From Symbiodinium natans (Eukaryota; Sar; Dinophyceae; Suessiales; Symbiodiniaceae): a stretch of 64,000 nt of DNA. The notes under the pieces were generated by a model, which was given only the letters and a program-made list of their open reading frames with translations, was not told the DNA's origin and did not search any database. Of this stretch, positions 63,778 to 64,000 are shown piece by piece. Numbering within the stretch: position 1 is the first letter of the stretch; each line of letters starts with the position of its first letter. Made by a program: the position numbers and the translations under genes. Location of the stretch: contig CAJNDS010002712.1 in assembly GCA_905221605.1 (NCBI GenBank), positions 886,001-950,000 of the forward strand, read 5' to 3'.

Positions 63778-63967
63778 TATTTCTGCGTGTGTCTAAACTC
63801 TAAACCCTCCAGCTTTGTCAAACAGACAGGGGCCACAACGTTTGGAGGACACAGCAGAGGTTCTTTGGGGTTCAAACGTGGGGCTGCGCAGGATTTGAGC
63901 CGCAATTGCTAATCCAGAGCCCAAGTTGCGCTGAGGTGTCGAACCAGCGTGCAACCGAAACTCAATC

Positions 63968-64000
63968 CCCTGTTTAGGGTTTGGAGTTTATGGTTTAGGG
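63968..64000 (+). repeat. Telomere-like fragment at the window edge
   Basis: TTTAGGGTTTGGAGTTTATG followed by GTTTAGGG: degenerate TTTAGGG units running off the window. Confidence 0.75.

Overview
This window is nuclear DNA of a eukaryote, most likely a dinoflagellate; I cannot name the genus. The case rests on four observations: plant-type TTTAGGG/CCCTAAA telomere-like runs scattered internally in both orientations, a 12-base match to the 3' end of the dinoflagellate spliced leader at 13.3 kb, GC-rich retroelement coding sequence, and short exon-like open segments far apart on one strand with (TA)n, (AC)n and poly-C/poly-G simple repeats between them. There is no bacterial or organellar gene order.

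Region 1 (1 to about 12.5 kb) is almost wholly coding and retroelement-derived. It holds, in order, a reverse transcriptase (RT) thumb plus RNase H, an integrase core lying on the OPPOSITE strand, the integrase C-terminal part with a degenerate methyltransferase-like region, an RT palm with YVDD, a reading frame with a Tpt1/KptA-like RNA 2'-phosphotransferase domain, and a long frame with C2H2, two RanBP2-type and SWIM-like zinc fingers, a membrane segment and a phospholipase-D-like (PLD) domain. Two anomalies stand out. A segment of about 1.57 kb carrying the integrase core looks inverted in place, because the two halves of the integrase rejoin sensibly when it is flipped. The domain order (thumb/RNase H, integrase, RT palm) is also permuted relative to canonical Ty3/gypsy. 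No LTR and no aspartic-protease DTG/DSG motif was found.

Region 2 (about 13 to 57 kb) is mostly non-coding to the eye but carries a trail of roughly 30 exon-sized open segments, nearly all on the + strand and many preceded by a clean pyrimidine-AG acceptor. They include four Ser/Thr-rich mini-exons (15.8-16.8 kb), a pair of related VQLSD exons (26 kb), a 140-codon uninterrupted frame (30.2 kb) and a P-loop exon (48.5 kb). I cannot assemble them into named genes. Between them lie interstitial telomere-like arrays, microsatellites and a pyrimidine tract of about 214 nt.

Region 3 (51.7-52.7 and 58.9-64 kb) is repeat-rich. Two copies of a repeat element of about 1.0-1.2 kb (51.7 and 62.6 kb) contain different numbers of a 114-bp tandem unit and look like TA-flanked non-autonomous transposons. 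Between them is an AT-rich block of about 2.1 kb (58.9-61.0 kb) bounded by inverted (TA)n/C-tract ends and containing a foldback hairpin.

How the parts work together: the pol-like and the KptA/PLD/zinc-finger frames are adjacent and co-oriented (apart from the inversion), so they may be parts of one retroelement lineage that has captured RNA-processing domains. That link is inference. The rest of the window shows no pathway.
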